A stretch of DNA of 64,000 nt from the NCBI GenBank assembly GCA_049692255.1, contig JBAVOR010000022.1:1-64000 (forward strand), given 5' to 3'. The position numbers and the translations under genes were made by a program. Each line of letters starts with the position of its first letter. The first letter of the stretch is position 1. Source of the DNA: JBAVOR01 sp049692255 (lineage in GTDB: Bacteria > Babelota > Babeliae > Babelales > JACPOV01). The notes under the pieces are model-generated. The model was not told the origin of the DNA, made no database searches, and saw only the letters and a list, made by a program, of their open reading frames with translations. Of the stretch, positions 33,722-42,538 are shown piece after piece.

Positions 33722-34907
33722 ACTCGTTTCTCTCTACCAGGCAACTATTTCGTTCATTGCGCAATGGTATACACCCATCCGTGTCAGCATACCGCCAGCA
33801 CTTGGGCCCGCAGTGAGTTTTATGATAGGAATTGCTGGGCAATGGTATGCGCAGATTTTTTATTATGCGTGGGTTGTAACAATCATAACTGTCCTTGCAC
33901 TGTTACTACATAAAAATAAGGTACCACGCTGGCACATATTTTCGGTTACGTGCTTGATACACATGCTCATTGGCGGGCTTGTATATCAAAAACAGATACA
34001 TCATTTTGAAGCGTGGCAATGGCGCCTCGCGCAACAGCCTATTCAAGGGACTATCAATATTACCCATGCTACTGCTTTTATTACCGATTATTACACCGCC
34101 TACCGACACGAAGGAATATTACAACATGAGGGCCATGCATGTACCATTACATTCAATGCTCCGGCGCAGTATCAATGTGGTGATATACTCAGCATACGCG
34201 CTGCTTCTATTGCTGTGCCGAAAACAGTCGAACAAACCTGGCAACACCTGCGCAATAACATACAAGCTCGTTTACGCATAGGTAAAAATAATATACAACG
34301 CGTAGGCCATCGAGCCACGTGGTGGCACTTTATTACTCAATACCGCGACCAAGTGCATCAATCGATTAAAGAGAAGATGTCAGCACAACAGTTCCCTCTA
34401 ATCTCATTAATTTTTTTTGGCAAAAAAGAAGCAACCGATATACGCGTAAGCCGTGCCATTAAACAAACACATAGCGTTTGGGGGCTGTATCATTACTTGG
34501 CACGTGCAGGGCTCCATTGCACCGTTATTATGATTATCTGGCAAACCTTGTTAGGGTTTGTGCCCTGTCCATTTATACTCAAACAACTCGCCTTGATTGT
34601 AATCGCACTCGTATATGCATTGCTCAGTTGGGCATCAATCCCGTTCCTTCGCGCACTTACCATGTATTTATTATACAAGGGCGGATCTTTAGTGCACCGA
34701 CAAACACATACCACGCATATTCTTGCATGCACCATCTACGCATTTCTTATTTTAAACCCCACCCATCTTTTCTGTCTCGATTTTCAACTCAGTTTTGGTG
34801 TCACCTTTATTTTCTGTTGGATTACTTTATTGCAACAGAACACCAAGCGCCATTATTCTTTCAAAACTCTTGCTCATACGCAAAACGCCCCTCTATACTC
34901 AACATAA
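33696..34907 (+). CDS. Short ComEC/Rec2-like membrane protein
   Basis: A 403-residue protein matching the N-terminal half of ComEC/Rec2, the channel that takes up single-stranded DNA. Two initial membrane segments and a DUF4131-like soluble part (about residues 25-190) are followed by the start of the Competence domain: SLIFFGKKEATD, then YHYLARAGLHCTVIM, which matches the HLLAISGLHV-type signature, and SWASIPFLRALTMYLL. It ends with NPTHLFCLDFQLSFGVTFIF and 30 more residues. Full ComEC proteins continue with more membrane helices and often a metallo-beta-lactamase domain, both missing here. ATG at 33696 is preferred; TTG at 33687 is also possible. DNA uptake by this form is uncertain. Confidence 0.78.
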   Translation: MIWTFGTSKLVSLYQATISFIAQWYTPIRVSIPPALGPAVSFMIGIAGQWYAQIFYYAWVVTIITVLALLLHKNKVPRWHIFSVTCLIHMLIGGLVYQKQIHHFEAWQWRLAQQPIQGTINITHATAFITDYYTAYRHEGILQHEGHACTITFNAPAQYQCGDILSIRAASIAVPKTVEQTWQHLRNNIQARLRIGKNNIQRVGHRATWWHFITQYRDQVHQSIKEKMSAQQFPLISLIFFGKKEATDIRVSRAIKQTHSVWGLYHYLARAGLHCTVIMIIWQTLLGFVPCPFILKQLALIVIALVYALLSWASIPFLRALTMYLLYKGGSLVHRQTHTTHILACTIYAFLILNPTHLFCLDFQLSFGVTFIFCWITLLQQNTKRHYSFKTLAHTQNAPLYST

Positions 34908-34937
34908 CACCTATACGAATAAGGGGAGTGTATGTTA

Positions 34938-36419
34938 ATGAACAAATCAATAGCATTATTCTATGGACTTTTTGGGCTTTTATTTTGCATTTGTTGCAAA
35001 GCTGATGAAAATGCCATCTTGCAACACAATTCCGATTTGAGCGACTGGATCGAGCATGCAAGAGATAACTTTGCCGACATCTTTAAAATTGAGATCGATA
35101 CATTGCTCAGGCAACCACTCGATGAATACGTAACACCTTCAATGACAGTGCGTCGTACGCGGCAGAAAAAAAAGTTTACCATTATCACGTATATGGCAGC
35201 AGATAACGATCTCGCTCCATTCGCACGGAAGAATTTGAAACAGCAGACAGACATAGGATCAAGCGCATGGGCCAACATTGTAGTGCAACTTGATACCCGC
35301 ATTGCTGGCAATAAAAAGGTTACTAAACGCTATTATGTAGAAAAAAACAAACTGACCGTTACTAATGCACATGATCCTAAAACGCAACAAATGGATAGTG
35401 GAGCGCCAGAAACACTCATTGATTGCTGTAAATGGGCAATACAATCGTATCCGGCAGAATCATATATTCTCATTCTTTGGAATCACGGCACTGGCGCCTT
35501 AGATATTGGCCCTAAGCGTATTATAAATCCACTCCCTTTGTTCAACTATAACCCGCACAAAAATATTATTGAACTCGACCGCAGTATCTCATTTTTAGAT
35601 TACGTGCAATCATATGAACGGGCCATCTGTTTCGATGATTCTACCGGCCACTGCTTGAGCAATCAAGATCTTATTTTTGCTCTGGATACCGTCAAAAAAC
35701 AGTATCTGGGAGGTAAGAAGTTTAAGCTCGTTTGCTTTGATGCTTGCCTTATGTCTATGGTCGAAGTAGCCGATATTATGAAAGATTTTGCTGAATATAT
35801 GACCGCTTCGCAAGAAGTGGTATTAGGGCCAGGGTATAACTATCAAAAAATGCTTACTCCTTTTCTGCACAGTGCGCCAGATAGTGCTGATTATGCAAAA
35901 TATATAGTCCACTCATTTGGGCAGGTGTATAGCACCATTACGAACGATTACACGCAATCAGCAATCCATTTAGCCAGCGTACAAAATCTCGAAAATTCAT
36001 TAAATGATCTTGCGTTACATCTTATGAGCGCCTTACAAAAGCAGCAAGGGAGCTCGGTTTTCGATATCATAAGATTAAGCAGAAGCAAGCTCTTTTGCAC
36101 TCATTTTGATGAAAGAAGCTATATCGATATTCACCATTTCGCATCTAATCTTTTAGAACGTATCGATACGAGCCTTTTCGTCTCTGCGCCTGAAGGGCAA
36201 GTGATAATTGCGGCGATAAAACAAGCAATAGGAAGAGTATTACAAGAGATCAACCACACAGTATTGGCCAATACTGCAGGGAAAAATTTAGCAAAAGCGT
36301 GTGGTCTATCTATCTACTTTCCTGAGCGCAAATTACATTTAGCGTATCAAAAGACCCCTTTTGCCCAAAAAAACAACTGGTTTAACTTTATTAAACTGTA
36401 TCTTTCTCTTGCGGCATAA
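34938..36419 (+). CDS. Secreted clostripain-family (C11) cysteine peptidase
   Basis: A 493-residue protein whose N-terminus is a signal peptide (SIALFYGLFGLLFCICC). The C11 hallmarks are present: KFTIITYMAADNDLAPFA at the beginning of the domain, the catalytic His in LILWNHGTGAL, and the catalytic Cys in VCFDACLMSMVEVAD, followed by ASQEVVLGPGYNY. The C-terminus has GLSIYFP, also typical. Such enzymes generally cleave after basic residues and are often self-activating. I chose ATG 34938 because GGGGAG is nine bases upstream, whereas ATG 34932 is only three bases away. An exported protease next to a membrane channel gene could act in the envelope or in a host; that is inference. Confidence 0.85.
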   Translation: MNKSIALFYGLFGLLFCICCKADENAILQHNSDLSDWIEHARDNFADIFKIEIDTLLRQPLDEYVTPSMTVRRTRQKKKFTIITYMAADNDLAPFARKNLKQQTDIGSSAWANIVVQLDTRIAGNKKVTKRYYVEKNKLTVTNAHDPKTQQMDSGAPETLIDCCKWAIQSYPAESYILILWNHGTGALDIGPKRIINPLPLFNYNPHKNIIELDRSISFLDYVQSYERAICFDDSTGHCLSNQDLIFALDTVKKQYLGGKKFKLVCFDACLMSMVEVADIMKDFAEYMTASQEVVLGPGYNYQKMLTPFLHSAPDSADYAKYIVHSFGQVYSTITNDYTQSAIHLASVQNLENSLNDLALHLMSALQKQQGSSVFDIIRLSRSKLFCTHFDERSYIDIHHFASNLLERIDTSLFVSAPEGQVIIAAIKQAIGRVLQEINHTVLANTAGKNLAKACGLSIYFPERKLHLAYQKTPFAQKNNWFNFIKLYLSLAA

Positions 36420-36506
36420 AAGCGACAACGGCCCTTTCTGTGTTAAAATTGCACATTAGAATAAAAATCACAGGAGCGTGCGATTTAAAATAATGCATAT
36501 ATACAT

Positions 36507-36549
36507 TGTGGATAACCTGTGGATAAGTATGTGGATAACCGGTGGATAA
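36507..36549 (-). repeat. DnaA-box array 1 (minus orientation)
   Basis: TGTGGATAA occurs at 36507-36515, 36518-36526 and 36530-36538. A near match, GGTGGATAA, is at 36541-36549. The centre-to-centre spacing is 11-12 bases, about one helical turn. Confidence 0.85.
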
Positions 36550-36670
36550 TGGGTGCGTAATGGTCAAAAACATGCAGGGGTATCTACCATAATCATTATC
36601 CTGAGAGGCCGATGGATTGCCAATCTTGAAATAACCCATCTGGAAGCAGTATTGATGGAGTGTGCATAAG

Positions 36671-36767
36671 TTATCCACAGGTTATCCACAGGTTATCCAC
36701 AGCGCTGCGGTTTGCCAATACGTACATGTAATGCATGTAATAGAAGGTAAATCTACAGTTATCCACA
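36671..36767 (+). repeat. DnaA-box array 2 (plus orientation)
   Basis: TTATCCACA occurs at 36671-36679, 36682-36690 and 36693-36701, spaced 11 bases apart, and again at 36759-36767. The first three are embedded in the repeat unit TTATCCACAGG. A near match in the opposite orientation (TGTGCATAA) lies at 36661-36669. Confidence 0.85.
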
Positions 36768-36885
36768 GTTTTTGGGCTCACCTATTACTAGAATATTTTA
36801 TATAAATATATATATAATAAAGAATAATAGATGAGCAGCCCATGTTCATGGAATACGCACCACGCCTTTTATTTCTTAAAAAAAC

Positions 36886-36894
36886 TGCTATAAT
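36886..36894 (+). promoter_or_regulatory. Extended -10 promoter for nusA
   Basis: TGCTATAAT (36886-36894) is an extended -10 element with a perfect TATAAT hexamer. No good -35 is seen at the expected distance. Transcription would begin near 36901, with a 35-base leader to nusA. Confidence 0.5.
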
Positions 36895-36935
36895 ACAGTT
36901 TACTTAGAGAACAACTAACCCCAAGGACACTATTC

Positions 36936-38015
36936 GTGAAACTATCACAGGTTATCGATGAGCTTGTTGAAGAGCGCGGCATGGACCGTGCTTTATTAGG
37001 AAAAATTATTTGCGAAGGAATGGAAGCTGCTTATGCTAAGCGGTATCCCGAGCTTCCTATCACTGTTTCTCATAACAAAAAAACAGATGAGCTCGATATT
37101 GAAATTAAGAAGAAGGTGGTAGCAACTGTTCACGATGAAGACCTTGAAATATCGCTCAGAAAAGCGCGCAATATAAAAGAAAATGCGCAGCTGGATGAAG
37201 AAGTGGCGGTCCGCTTTGAAGAGCCCATTGGACGTATAGAAATTTTAAAAGCAAAACAAATTATTGCTGCCAAAATACGCGACATCGAGGCATCAGCTGT
37301 CTATGATGAATTTGTTGGCAAAAAAGGTTCTGTTGTGCTGGGCACTATTCACAAATGTGAACGTGCAGGCGTATCTGTTAAAATTGGCGAAGTTTCTGCC
37401 TTTTTACCTAAGTCCCGCTCTATTCCAACAGACAAATGCATCGTGGGATATACTATTCGCGCCGTGTTGCTCGATGTATTGCGTGAGCCCAAAAATGAAA
37501 ACCAGTTGATTCTTGATCGCACCAGCACAGAATTTGTGCAGCGCCTCTTTGAGTTAGAGATTCCTGAGGTGTTTGAAAAGCTCGTTGAAATCAAAAAAAT
37601 AGTGCGAACCGCGGGCTATAAAACAAAAGTTGCTGTTATATCTCATGATAAAAATATCGATCCTGTAGGAACGTGCATTGGTGTGGGCGGTGTGCGTATT
37701 AAGCCTATTTTAAAAGAGTTAGGATCGGAAAAAATTGATGTTCTTGTGTGGACCTCGTCAAAGGAAGAGTTGGTAGCGCGTTGTTTAAAGCCTGCTATTG
37801 TTAATAGAGTAGAAGTAGCAAATAATACGGCACAAGTGTGGCTTGATGATGAACAGCGCTCTATAGCAATTGGCAAGATGGGGCAGAATATTGCACTCGC
37901 TTCGCAATTGGCTGAAGTAGCTATTACTCTGATGCCTTCGGGCGCATCAAGTGAAGGGCAGCTGCAATCCATGCAAAAAGAAGCTGAGTTGGATATTGAG
38001 TTACAAGATGAGTAA
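36936..38015 (+). CDS. nusA: Transcription termination/antitermination factor NusA
   Basis: Binds RNA polymerase and RNA at pauses, terminators and antitermination complexes. The 359-residue protein has the N-terminal domain (VIDELVEERGMDRALLGKII, EAAYAKRYP), the S1 domain with GSVVLGTIHKCERAGVSVKIGE (about residues 130-200), and KH1 and KH2 with VGTCIGVGGVRIKPILKELG and IAIGKMGQNIALASQLAE. It lacks the C-terminal acidic repeats of proteobacterial NusA. The start codon is GTG at 36936 with AAGGA eight bases upstream. It lies upstream of infB, a widely conserved order. Confidence 0.93.
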   Translation: MKLSQVIDELVEERGMDRALLGKIICEGMEAAYAKRYPELPITVSHNKKTDELDIEIKKKVVATVHDEDLEISLRKARNIKENAQLDEEVAVRFEEPIGRIEILKAKQIIAAKIRDIEASAVYDEFVGKKGSVVLGTIHKCERAGVSVKIGEVSAFLPKSRSIPTDKCIVGYTIRAVLLDVLREPKNENQLILDRTSTEFVQRLFELEIPEVFEKLVEIKKIVRTAGYKTKVAVISHDKNIDPVGTCIGVGGVRIKPILKELGSEKIDVLVWTSSKEELVARCLKPAIVNRVEVANNTAQVWLDDEQRSIAIGKMGQNIALASQLAEVAITLMPSGASSEGQLQSMQKEAELDIELQDE

Positions 38016-38084
38016 TGTGCTCTTTGATGGTGCATTGCTGTTTTCTGAAAGAAGAATAATAATTAAGAAAAGACAAGAAAAACA

Positions 38085-40088
38085 ATGCGCGTATATGAAA
38101 TTGCAAAATTGCTCGGGGTTACCAACAAGGATGTTCTTGATTTTTTAACCAAAAAAAATATTTCTGTAAAAAGCCACATGTCCGCATTAAGCGAAGATAT
38201 GGTTTCGCTTGTCGAAAAAGAATTTGCTCAAGAAAAAGAAACGAAAACTCCTATGCAAAAAGCAGCATCTGTAGCGCCAGAATCTCCTGTAATAATCAGT
38301 GAAAAAAAGAATGTCTCTGTTGTAGAAACCCCATTAGCTAAAGAGGCAGCATCAGCTGCGTCAGTGGCAACAGAAAAAGTTATTATTGTTGAACCGATGA
38401 CCGTTGGTCAGTTAGCAGAAAAAATTCAAAAATCAGCCACAGAAGTTATTACGTTACTTCTGCGCAATAATATTGTGTGCGCAAAGAATCAATTACTACC
38501 CGAATCTGCGATCTTTTTAGTGGCTCAGCAGTACGGCATTTCTACCAAGAGACCTGAAATTGTTTCATCTGCCGCTCTCAGTGCGCAAGCAGCCTTAACG
38601 CGCCCTGCCATGCAAAAACTAAAAGAGGGAATCGAGCGCAACCCAATAGTAGTCATTTTAGGTCACGTTGACCATGGTAAAACAACATTGTTAGATTTTA
38701 TCCGCAAGACCAAGGTGGCGCAAAAAGAAAAAGGGGGCATTACGCAGCATCTCGGGGCGTACAATGCAGTAACGCCACATGGTTCTATCGTTTTTCTTGA
38801 TACTCCTGGTCATGACGCGTTCTCTAATATTCGTGGGCGTGGCGTAAACGTTGCTGATATTGCGATATTAGTGGTTGCTGCTGATGATGGTATTATGCCG
38901 CAAACGATCGATGCTATTGAAAAAGCGAAAGCTGCGCAATTACCTGTTGTCGTTGCTATTAATAAAGTTGATAAGGTCGACATTGGTAGAATCGAAGCAG
39001 TTAAGCGCGAATTCATTCGCTATGATATGCTCCCTGAAGAGTGGGGTGGGTCTGTTGTGTTTGTGCCTATTTCTGCTAAGACTGGTGCTGGTGTTGATGC
39101 ATTGTTAGAGATGATTATACTACAATCTCAATTAATGGAGCTGCGTACTGAAAACAACAAACCAGCAATCGGGTTTATTTTAGAATCAAAATTAGAAAAA
39201 GGATTGGGGCCTGTTGCCACCGTAATTTGCCAGCAAGGTGTTTTAAAGACGGGCGACTATTTTGCCGTAGGATATTCGTGCGGTAAGGTAATATCGATTA
39301 TCAATTCAGCAGGGAAGCGCTTGAAAGAAGTGGGCGCGTCGGTTCCAGTACAACTTTCAGGTTTTGCAGAAATGCCCGCTGCCGGCGACTATTTCCAAGT
39401 TATTACGCAAGAAAAATATAAAGCATTTAAAGACAGTAAGCCCGTTATTGCAGCAGGTCAGAAACAAGCATTTTCCCCTAAGGCATTTAAAGTGGTAATC
39501 AAAGCTGATACTACTTCCTCAAAAGAAGCCGTGATCGATTCGCTGCAAAAAGTATTTAAGAAAATGAATCGCGAATATTCTTTTATCTATGAGGGAGTTG
39601 GCGATATCGTTGAAAGCGACATTGTGCTTGCGGTTAATACCGGCGCACTTGTGCTCGGATTACACGTTAAAGTAGAACCGAATGCGCAACGGATTGCTGA
39701 CAAAAATATGATCAAGATTTTACGTTTTGATATCATTTACAAACTGATTGAAGAAATCGAGCTGCTTGTCAAAATAGAAGAACCAGTAAAAATGGTCATG
39801 AAGAAAATTGGCGAAGCAGTAGTGCGTAAAGTATTTAACATTAAAAATGTTGGTGTTATTGCGGGTGCGTATGTGCGTGATGGTCGCTTTGCCCGTGAAG
39901 GTAAAATAATTGCTTGGCGCGGTAAAGAGCGCATTGGCGAAGGGTCAATTAAGAGCTTAGAGCGAGACCGTAAAGCAGTTAAAGAAGTGCACGCTGGGTT
40001 CGAGTTTGCCTTCTTAGTTGATGCTATCAATAACTGGGAACTTGACGATCGCGCTGAATGTTATATCGAAGTACCGCAAGCAAAATAA
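38085..40088 (+). CDS. infB: Translation initiation factor IF-2
   Basis: Brings initiator tRNA to the 30S subunit and promotes subunit joining. The 667-residue GTPase has an N-terminal IF2N motif (MRVYEIAKLLGVTNKDVLDFL), an Ala/Glu/Lys-rich linker, a second IF2N-like helix bundle (TVGQLAEKIQKSATEVITLLL), then the G domain: GHVDHGKTT (G1), GGITQHLGAY (G2), DTPGHDAF (G3) and NKVDK (G4). Domains II-IV follow up to the expected C-terminus (REGKIIAWRG). This is shorter than the enterobacterial form because the N-terminal region is reduced. The gene follows nusA by 69 bases. Confidence 0.95.
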   Translation: MRVYEIAKLLGVTNKDVLDFLTKKNISVKSHMSALSEDMVSLVEKEFAQEKETKTPMQKAASVAPESPVIISEKKNVSVVETPLAKEAASAASVATEKVIIVEPMTVGQLAEKIQKSATEVITLLLRNNIVCAKNQLLPESAIFLVAQQYGISTKRPEIVSSAALSAQAALTRPAMQKLKEGIERNPIVVILGHVDHGKTTLLDFIRKTKVAQKEKGGITQHLGAYNAVTPHGSIVFLDTPGHDAFSNIRGRGVNVADIAILVVAADDGIMPQTIDAIEKAKAAQLPVVVAINKVDKVDIGRIEAVKREFIRYDMLPEEWGGSVVFVPISAKTGAGVDALLEMIILQSQLMELRTENNKPAIGFILESKLEKGLGPVATVICQQGVLKTGDYFAVGYSCGKVISIINSAGKRLKEVGASVPVQLSGFAEMPAAGDYFQVITQEKYKAFKDSKPVIAAGQKQAFSPKAFKVVIKADTTSSKEAVIDSLQKVFKKMNREYSFIYEGVGDIVESDIVLAVNTGALVLGLHVKVEPNAQRIADKNMIKILRFDIIYKLIEEIELLVKIEEPVKMVMKKIGEAVVRKVFNIKNVGVIAGAYVRDGRFAREGKIIAWRGKERIGEGSIKSLERDRKAVKEVHAGFEFAFLVDAINNWELDDRAECYIEVPQAK

Positions 40089-40161
40089 AACACTCATTGT
40101 CTTTGCCATTCGTTGTTTCGCGCGTAATAAAAAAAGGTTGCGCTTAAGCGAGGAGTAGAAT

Positions 40162-41199
40162 ATGCAGCTACTACCGTTATATATGCATTTGTTCTTTTTG
40201 GGCATATGCGGTTTTATAATCAGTTTTATTACAGTTCCCCTTTTCATTAAACTTGCCTATCGCCTGCGGGTGCTCGACATTCCCGATGGTGCGCTTAAAC
40301 GACATAAAAATCCTACTCCTTATTTAGGTGGTTGCGCCATTTTTATTGGCGCCTGGGCGCCGCTTTTTTTTATGGGCTCATTACACCCTCTTTTGTATGG
40401 TATCGGTGGCGGTTGTGCCATTTTGCTTGTGCTGGGACTCGTTGATGATATATATCGCATAGCGCCATATCAAAAGTTTCTGGGGCAAGCAGGTGTGGCC
40501 GCGTGGCTGGTTTTATATGGCGTGTGTTATAAAACGACACTATGTGCATCACCGTCGGTAACGTACCTGTTTTCGTGGCTGTGGCTTGCTACAGTGATGA
40601 ATGCATTTAATCTACTTGATATTATGGATGGCTTGGCAACTGCTGCTGCTCTCGGAGTTAGTTTGCAGTTGTTGTACATCAGCATTATTACCCATAATGT
40701 GCCCGTGGCCAGTGTGCTCAGTTGTTTTATAGGAAGCTTATTTGCTTTCTTGCGCTACAATTACCCGCCAGCGCGCGTCTATATGGGAGATGCAGGGTCA
40801 CTCTTTATTGGTGGCTTTCTGGGTGCTCTTTCTTTGTGCATACCGTGGCATGCGGAAGATTCGCTATCAAATATACTTGTTTTGTGTGTCATTTTTTCTC
40901 TCCCGTTAACAGAACTTGGGGGTCTTATTATCATTCGAACACTCCGCGGCATCCCCTTCTACCTAGGATCTCCCGACCACTTCGCAATCATTTTGCAACA
41001 GAAAGGGTATAAAAGGGGGGGGATCATCGCATATACCGTGGCAACTTCAATGTTTTTCCTTATTTTATGTCATTTTTTCTTCTCTAACAGAATAACTATA
41101 ATCCCATTTATGATATCTGTTTTCTTGGTTCTAGCTCCTCTTCTGTTTCTAATAGCGCATAATTCTTTTTCTATTTTGCATCAAATTTATCAAAAATAG
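40162..41199 (+). CDS. Polyprenyl-phosphate GlcNAc-1-phosphate transferase (WecA/TagO-like)
   Basis: A 345-residue membrane enzyme of the MraY/WecA superfamily with about ten membrane segments. It should load a sugar-1-phosphate from a UDP-sugar onto undecaprenyl phosphate, the first step of a surface glycan. Motifs: KNPTPYLGGCAIFIG, LVDDIYRIAP (the Asp pair), NAFNLLDIMDGLATA (the NxxNxxDGxDGL-like motif, altered here to DIMDGLAT) and NYPPARVYMGDAGSLFIGG. It is closer to WecA/TagO than to MraY because the MraY C-terminal HHxE-type loop is missing. GAGGAG precedes the ATG. It may start the polysaccharide assembled from the wecB-fcl operon products. Confidence 0.85.
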   Translation: MQLLPLYMHLFFLGICGFIISFITVPLFIKLAYRLRVLDIPDGALKRHKNPTPYLGGCAIFIGAWAPLFFMGSLHPLLYGIGGGCAILLVLGLVDDIYRIAPYQKFLGQAGVAAWLVLYGVCYKTTLCASPSVTYLFSWLWLATVMNAFNLLDIMDGLATAAALGVSLQLLYISIITHNVPVASVLSCFIGSLFAFLRYNYPPARVYMGDAGSLFIGGFLGALSLCIPWHAEDSLSNILVLCVIFSLPLTELGGLIIIRTLRGIPFYLGSPDHFAIILQQKGYKRGGIIAYTVATSMFFLILCHFFFSNRITIIPFMISVFLVLAPLLFLIAHNSFSILHQIYQK

Positions 41200-41508
41200 G
41201 CCCCTTTTTTTCATTTTGTTGCTTTTGCCCTTTTAAAAAATTTGGTAAACAACAAATTTCTATAATGCCCATAAACAAAGCACTTTTTTGTTGTTGCGCA
41301 ATTTTATAAATCATTTTTATTGTTTTTATGCTGGTTTCAGGAAGAATTAGTTCTGTAATCTTTGAAAAGCAATTTCCTATGGCAGGCTTGATCTTGAATA
41401 GTATGGTTCAAAAAGCACTGCACATTCACTCTAATAAACCCAGAGCATGTAATTGTCACTACAATTCCTTCTTAGCTCACTGTTCTGGGTTTATTTTTTT
41501 ATAATCAC
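41200..41508. other. 309-base intergenic region between the WecA-like gene and nfo
   Basis: No convincing gene is present. Near the left end are T-rich runs and a nine-base inverted repeat (AACAACAAA with TTTGTTGTT), which could end the WecA-like transcript. Near the right end is a 12-base perfect inverted repeat with a T tract, listed separately. A stretch open for 78 codons on the minus strand (41171-41407) lacks a ribosome-binding site and is not called. Confidence 0.6.
41433..41495 (+). terminator. Long-loop inverted repeat with T tract, possible terminator or small RNA end
   Basis: AATAAACCCAGA (41433-41444) pairs perfectly with TCTGGGTTTATT (41484-41495) around a 39-base loop, and TTTTTT follows on the plus strand. 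The loop is long for a simple terminator. On the minus strand it would lie just past the nfo stop at 41509, so it may act in both directions. Confidence 0.45.
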
Positions 41509-42402
41509 TCAAATTAATGTAATTTTTTTCAATGTCGCTGCGCTTATCAAATGGCACAGCGTTTCCAGATTTTTACGGTCATCGATCAGGCCGTTATCTT
41601 TAGGCGTTTCTAGAATCTTAGGGATTGCAAAAAAATCAGCATCGTTCATGAGCAATGCAAACCCTTCTATGCCTATCTTGCCCTTGCCTATATGTTCGTG
41701 GCGATCTACATGTGAACCACACTCCTTTTTTGAATCATTGACGTGGATAACCTTCAAATGGGTAAGGCCAATGGTCGCATCAAACTCTTTTTTCATGCGG
41801 GCGTAGCCTGTAGACGTGCCGATGTCATAACCAGCCGCAAAGACGTGACACGTGTCTATGCACGCTCCCACATGTTTTTTTTGATCCACTTGCGCGCGTA
41901 TCGCATGAATTTCAGCAAATGTTGCGCCAAGCACAGATCCTTGGCCCGCCATGGTTTCGAGCAAAAGCATTGTTTTTAGATGAGGAATCCGTGTCAAAGC
42001 TTCATTAATCGCCTGGCTGACGCGCGTAATGCTTGCTTGTTTGTCCTGCGTCTTGGCAGACCCCGGGTGTAATACTAAGTATGGTATGCCCAAGGTAGCA
42101 CACCGTTCCAGTTCATCCACAAGACCGGCAATAGATTTCTGCCAAATCGCATCATCGAAGGCGGCGCAGTTAATCAGATAACTGGCATGGGCAACAACAG
42201 TCTGCACCGTAGGACTTTCTTTGAGCGTTTGTTTAAATAAGGCAGCTTCTTGCTCGCTAATTGGCTTGCTTTGCCACTGTCTATTACTTTTGGTAAATAG
42301 TTGCAGACAGGTTGCGTGCAACTCATTGGCTCGTTCGATTGCTTTATAAAACCCTCCTTCGATAGACAGGTGACACCCGATAAGTAATGGGGGCTTATGC
42401 AT
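41509..42402 (-). CDS. nfo: Endonuclease IV (AP endonuclease)
   Basis: Cuts DNA 5' to abasic sites in base-excision repair, using three zinc ions. The 297-residue protein has the TIM-barrel motifs of AP endonuclease family 2: IGCHLSIEGG, QLFTKSNRQW, VAHASYLINCA, YLVLHPGSAK, VGACIDTCHVFAAGYDI, VIHVNDSKKECGSHVDRHEHIG and KILETPKDN (read here as separate blocks). Zinc-binding His, Asp and Glu are all in place. The ATG at 42402 has AAGGAG eight bases upstream, so the 17-residue longer reading is rejected. The gene is monocistronic, divergent from the outer-membrane gene at 42539. Confidence 0.94.
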   Translation of the reverse strand: MHKPPLLIGCHLSIEGGFYKAIERANELHATCLQLFTKSNRQWQSKPISEQEAALFKQTLKESPTVQTVVAHASYLINCAAFDDAIWQKSIAGLVDELERCATLGIPYLVLHPGSAKTQDKQASITRVSQAINEALTRIPHLKTMLLLETMAGQGSVLGATFAEIHAIRAQVDQKKHVGACIDTCHVFAAGYDIGTSTGYARMKKEFDATIGLTHLKVIHVNDSKKECGSHVDRHEHIGKGKIGIEGFALLMNDADFFAIPKILETPKDNGLIDDRKNLETLCHLISAATLKKITLI

Positions 42403-42483
42403 AAGAAGATCTCCTTCAAAAAAGTGCGTTAAAAAAGGCTTTTTTATTGACAAGTCATGCCAATAGAGTACCCTAAAATTTGC

Positions 42484-42511
42484 TTGAATTGTATTATAGC
42501 TTTAATATACG
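42484..42511 (+). promoter_or_regulatory. Promoter for the outer-membrane protein gene
   Basis: TTGAAT (42484-42489) and TATACG (42506-42511) have a 16-base spacer. The start codon follows about 27 bases later, behind AAGGA. Confidence 0.45.
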
Positions 42512-42538
42512 CGCTTTTTTGCGTGTAAAAAGGACATC

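Larger units (their letters stand above)
36507..36830. other. Candidate chromosomal replication origin (oriC)
   Basis: The 516-base gap between the C11 peptidase and nusA holds at least seven perfect DnaA boxes (TTATCCACA or its complement) and two near matches. Three perfect boxes and one near match point one way at 36507-36549. Three perfect boxes point the other way at 36671-36701, another lies at 36759-36767, and a near match is at 36661. Immediately to the right is an AT-only or nearly AT-only tract (36791-36830), a plausible unwinding element. Box clustering with an adjacent AT-rich tract is the normal design of bacterial origins. There is no dnaA or dnaN gene nearby, so confirmation needs strand-asymmetry data for the whole genome. 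Confidence 0.7.

Noticed and set aside
41171..41407. Minus-strand stretch open for 78 codons in the gap before nfo, with an internal ATG at 41314
   Set aside because: There is no ribosome-binding site or usable start near the beginning. It overlaps the 3' end of the WecA-like gene and has an AT-rich low-complexity composition. It could be a gene remnant but nothing supports a gene.
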